From: Paenibacillus profundus
GTDB lineage: Bacteria; Bacillota; Bacilli; Paenibacillales; Paenibacillaceae
Length of the DNA: 35,980 bases
Reading direction: 5' to 3'
Assembly (NCBI RefSeq): GCF_021369635.1
Contig: NZ_JAJNBZ010000036.1
Coordinates: 22,417-58,396, forward strand
Shown here: piece by piece, positions 33,485 to 35,980 of the stretch
Numbering within the stretch: the stretch's first letter is position 1
How the letters are laid out: every line of letters starts with the position of its first letter
Notes under the pieces: generated by a model
Told to the model about the DNA's origin: nothing
The model's database searches: none
The model's input: the letters and a program-made list of their open reading frames with translations, nothing else
Program-made: the position numbers and the translations under genes

Positions 33485-33563
33485 GTAGGCCCGAAGGGGA
33501 TTTTTGCGTATTCTAGATGCTGTTCAGCAGTTCGGCCTCAAGGAACAAGCAAGGAGGTGTGTC

Positions 33564-33851
33564 TTAGTATGGGGTAGGAATTGGCGGACACGACACCGCA
33601 TTAATAAACCTTGGATCAATGTCGTAGTATATCCAAAATAATCCATTCCATCGATACCCCGACACTGCGCCATACTCAACCCGCGTTGGGTAAAACCAAA
33701 AGCTATCCCCATTCCATAGCCATACATAAGTATATTGATATAAGCAGTCAACTATATAAGATACAGCAGGTTTTGCAGGGACGAAGGCAGGGGGAGGAGG
33801 CAGTGTTGGTATGATTGACCCTTGAGGTCCTTGCAGAGGTATAAATGCCAT
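33564..33851 (-). CDS. Small aromatic- and proline-rich protein (95 aa)
   Basis: The N-terminal third is hydrophobic and proline-rich (GSIIPTLPPPPAFVPAKPAV); the rest is packed with Trp, Tyr and Phe (YVWLWNGDSFWFYPTRVEYG, GYRWNGLFWIYYDIDPRFI). I recall similar FWFYPT and GYRW proteins in Bacillus relatives, usually uncharacterised and sometimes thought to be surface or spore associated, but I cannot name a family. GAAGGAG lies 8 nt before the ATG and a terminator follows, so it looks like a genuine single gene. Confidence 0.7.
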   Translation of the reverse strand: MAFIPLQGPQGSIIPTLPPPPAFVPAKPAVSYIVDCLYQYTYVWLWNGDSFWFYPTRVEYGAVSGYRWNGLFWIYYDIDPRFINAVSCPPIPTPY

Positions 33852-34117
33852 TGAGATCGCTCCTTCATTCTTACGATTTCAACATCTTCGTTTTTCTTGT
33901 GTCATAATACGTAGGTGAATAACTAAATGACTGGGCAGATGCCTAGGTAGGGAAAGATGACTACAGTACGGACATCCTGCTTTACATAATTGCACAACTT
34001 GGTTCATAGGTCGGATTTCCTTACAAATGTTGCATATTATATAATCCTTTTGTGCGACATTCGTTCAATAGTACAGAGAAAAATCCGAACCCATCGGAGA
34101 AGCTGAGGTAGTGTCAT

Positions 34118-35353
34118 ATGAGCTGTATGAGAAAATTGCTTTTTTGCATGTTAGCTATAACTTTAAGTTTAGGAATCTGTCTCCCCAATGTGAGTGCTTC
34201 CCCAATCCAAGTAACAGTGGATGGGCATGACGTTGCTTTCCCGGATGAACCCCCGTATGTCGATAAGACATCCAACCGGACGATGGTTCCTGCCAAATTC
34301 GTATCCGAAAAGCTTGGCGCAAAAGTAAAGTGGAACGGGGCATTAAACCAAATCGCTTTTACGTATAAAAATGACACCGTCACTTTGGGGATTGGCGACA
34401 ATTATGCGCAGGTGAACGGAAAAACGGTAACCTTCGGTGGAGGAGCGACGGTCCAAAATGGCCGCACGATGATTCCGCTTCGCTTCATCAGCGAAATCTT
34501 TCATGCTGATGTAGATTGGCAGCCAGAGCGTAATCAAGTCCACATAACAACTTCTGTAAAGAACGTTCAAAAAGGAACGTGGATGTGGGATAGCAAACTC
34601 ATCGAAAGGGATCAAGAAAAAATAGTAAACTTTGCCAGCGATAACGGTGTCGCGTCCATTTATCTTCAGATTGATAGAGATATTGCTCCAGAGATTTATG
34701 CAAGCTTTATTCGAATCGCAACAGAAAAACAAATTATAGTAGAGGCGCTTGCGGGGCGTCCCGAATGGGCCTACAAAACGAAGCAGGATGAAATTAAAAA
34801 ATTTATGGCATGGGTTAAAAGCTACAATGCGTCCGTTGGAGCGGAAGAGAGCTTTGCGGGTCTGCACTTTGATATCGAACCTTATCTTTTAGCCGAATGG
34901 AAGACAGACAATAAGGCGGTTCTTGAAAGCTGGATGGACAATTTAAGGTTGATTGAGAAGGAAACCAAAGGGAGCGACATGAAAATTACGTTAGATGTTC
35001 CTTATTGGCTGAATACCGTAAAGGTTCCGGGCACTGAATACAGCTTCAGCGCATGGTTATTGGAGAAGTTCGATTGTCTTGTGATTATGGATTATCGCAA
35101 TTTTGCATTAGGCAAGAATGGGATTGTGGAAAATGCAAATGCGATGATGAGAGAAGCATCGACTCTTAACAAAGAAGTGATCGTTGCCGTGGAGACCGCT
35201 AAAAGTTTGGAGAGTGATCGGGCATCGTTTTATTTCAAAAGTATAGAAGCCATGGAAAAAGAGCTGCAAGCAGCTCATAAAAAACTGTCTCGATATTCAA
35301 GTTATGCCGGCTTTGCGATTCATGACTACATAAGCTGGGCCGCAATGAAATAA
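34118..35353 (+). CDS. Secreted protein with stalk (copper amine oxidase N-terminal) domain and TIM-barrel-like region
   Basis: 411 residues. A signal peptide (KLLFCMLAITLSLGICL, likely cleaved near VSAS) is followed by a stalk domain at about residues 30-145: ITVDGHDVAF-like start, RTMVPAKFVSEKLGAKVKW and RTMIPLRFISEIFHADVDW, two repeats of the family. The rest (about 150-411) looks like a barrel with GLHFDIEPYLLAEW, LDVPYWLN and VIMDYRNFA; the FDIEPY strand recalls catalytic Asp/Glu sites of barrel glycosidases, but the activity is unproven. GAGG lies 9 nt upstream of the ATG; a second ATG at 34127 is possible. A fragment of a second copy lies at 25633-25678. Confidence 0.75.
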   Translation: MSCMRKLLFCMLAITLSLGICLPNVSASPIQVTVDGHDVAFPDEPPYVDKTSNRTMVPAKFVSEKLGAKVKWNGALNQIAFTYKNDTVTLGIGDNYAQVNGKTVTFGGGATVQNGRTMIPLRFISEIFHADVDWQPERNQVHITTSVKNVQKGTWMWDSKLIERDQEKIVNFASDNGVASIYLQIDRDIAPEIYASFIRIATEKQIIVEALAGRPEWAYKTKQDEIKKFMAWVKSYNASVGAEESFAGLHFDIEPYLLAEWKTDNKAVLESWMDNLRLIEKETKGSDMKITLDVPYWLNTVKVPGTEYSFSAWLLEKFDCLVIMDYRNFALGKNGIVENANAMMREASTLNKEVIVAVETAKSLESDRASFYFKSIEAMEKELQAAHKKLSRYSSYAGFAIHDYISWAAMK

Positions 35354-35420
35354 GCAACAACGACATGGTTGTAGTAATGCTAGCATGTCGAGGTGTGCAG
35401 AAATAATTTTCGGATGAGCT

Positions 35421-35456
35421 AAAAAAGTCCCGATGAACGCTTACTTCACCGGGACT
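35421..35456 (-). terminator. Terminator for the minus-strand gene at 35524
   Basis: AGTCCCGATGAA (35426-35437) pairs with TTCACCGGGACT (35445-35456), with one mismatch. On the minus strand the stem is followed by TTTTTT. Confidence 0.75.
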
Positions 35457-35523
35457 GACTTTGCGGTTCACGACTAACTTTACTGCCACTTCATTCAGAA
35501 TAAGCATTATTCCATAGATTTAT

Positions 35524-35886
35524 TCATTTCAAATTGATTTTAAAAACATCCCCCTCATTACCACCAAAAACGATCATCCCACCTTCAGGCAGTACTACCG
35601 AATGATTGTTGCTTGCCTTCGAAAAGTTCACAACCTTTCCCTTCGCGTCATAAACGGCAAATCCCCCACGTACCGGAGCCTCAACGGTCATGACTCGATT
35701 GGCTGATTTTTCATTAATTTTATACCATACAGCCTGACCATTGGATGGTATGGTGCAAAATGAGGAGTTCCCTTCATAAATGGGTTGAATCGCATCTTCA
35801 CTGATATAGGATTGTCCATCGATCCTTAAATACTCCTTATGGTTCACGTTATAGAAATTCAAATCAAAAACATCTCTTCTGTTCAT
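35524..35886 (-). CDS. Beta-rich hypothetical protein, possibly truncated
   Basis: 120 residues from the ATG at 35886. The frame is open for 14 codons upstream (KAVNVINIPI precedes the ATG) until a TGA near 35929, with no good ribosome binding site. The end (GFAVYDAKGKVVNF, then VVLPEGGMIVFGGNEGDVFK) looks like a small extracellular beta domain of the kind found at the C terminus of larger hydrolases. It may be the tail of a broken or frameshifted gene that continues beyond the window. Function not assigned. Confidence 0.5.
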   Translation of the reverse strand: MNRRDVFDLNFYNVNHKEYLRIDGQSYISEDAIQPIYEGNSSFCTIPSNGQAVWYKINEKSANRVMTVEAPVRGGFAVYDAKGKVVNFSKASNNHSVVLPEGGMIVFGGNEGDVFKINLK

Positions 35887-35980
35887 AATAGGAATATTAA
35901 TTACATTTACTGCTTTATTCTTATCAACTCAACTTTCGCAGCATGAAATCGACAGATATGCCTTGATGTAACTGGGCAGA

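Noticed and set aside
34059..34095. CGAAC and ATTCG pair before the stalk-domain gene as a PurR operator
   Set aside because: Box order is reversed, spacing differs and the flanks match poorly.

Overview
The window reads as a chromosomal segment of a Firmicute, most likely Paenibacillus or a close relative. Reasons: strong AGGAGG-type ribosome binding sites, a Bacillus-type purine operon (purSQL plus FMNHD) with a PurR operator and guanine-class riboswitch, and a gene neighbourhood that resembles the Bacillus subtilis purD-yerB-yerC-dgkB-rlmCD order. The genus is inferred from gene content and not proven.

Region 1 (1-10.7 kb): a repeat-bearing leader, two inverted PurBoxes, a consensus sigmaA promoter and a purine riboswitch precede purS-purQ-purL-purF-purM-purN-purH-purD, ending at a strong terminator. 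purE, purK, purB and purC do not lie between this promoter and purS, so the operon starts at the FGAM synthetase genes. A 166-bp repeat sits inside the operon between purF and purM.

Region 2 (10.7-22.7 kb): a 14-unit ~43-bp tandem array, a TetR remnant, a small hypothetical gene, an alpha/beta hydrolase, a decayed yerB, a DUF47/PiT phosphate transport pair behind a candidate PhoP box, a convergent YqfQ-like gene, yerC, a CbiX-type chelatase, dgkB and rlmCD. Two copies of a second dispersed repeat (~290 bp) lie in the intergenic gaps.

Region 3 (22.7-25.9 kb): an AT-rich stretch with a divergent SDR/HxlR pair, a decayed IS3-family element and a small fragment of a stalk-domain gene, probably acquired DNA.

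Region 4 (25.9-29.5 kb): a purine/nucleoside salvage block, two overlapping nucleoside hydrolases and a NupC-type transporter. Its promoter carries a two-PurBox operator with the same geometry as the one at the pur operon, so biosynthesis and salvage look co-regulated. The second 166-bp repeat copy lies between the hydrolases and the transporter.

Region 5 (29.5-35.98 kb): a fumarate-reductase-like flavoprotein lipoprotein with a candidate Fnr box, a DUF4241 protein, an AHL-lactonase-like metallo-beta-lactamase, a small aromatic-rich protein, a stalk-domain/TIM-barrel-like secreted protein and a partial-looking beta-rich protein.

Most genes are housekeeping. The most interesting material is non-coding: two dispersed repeat families, the tandem array, and the shared PurR operator geometry.
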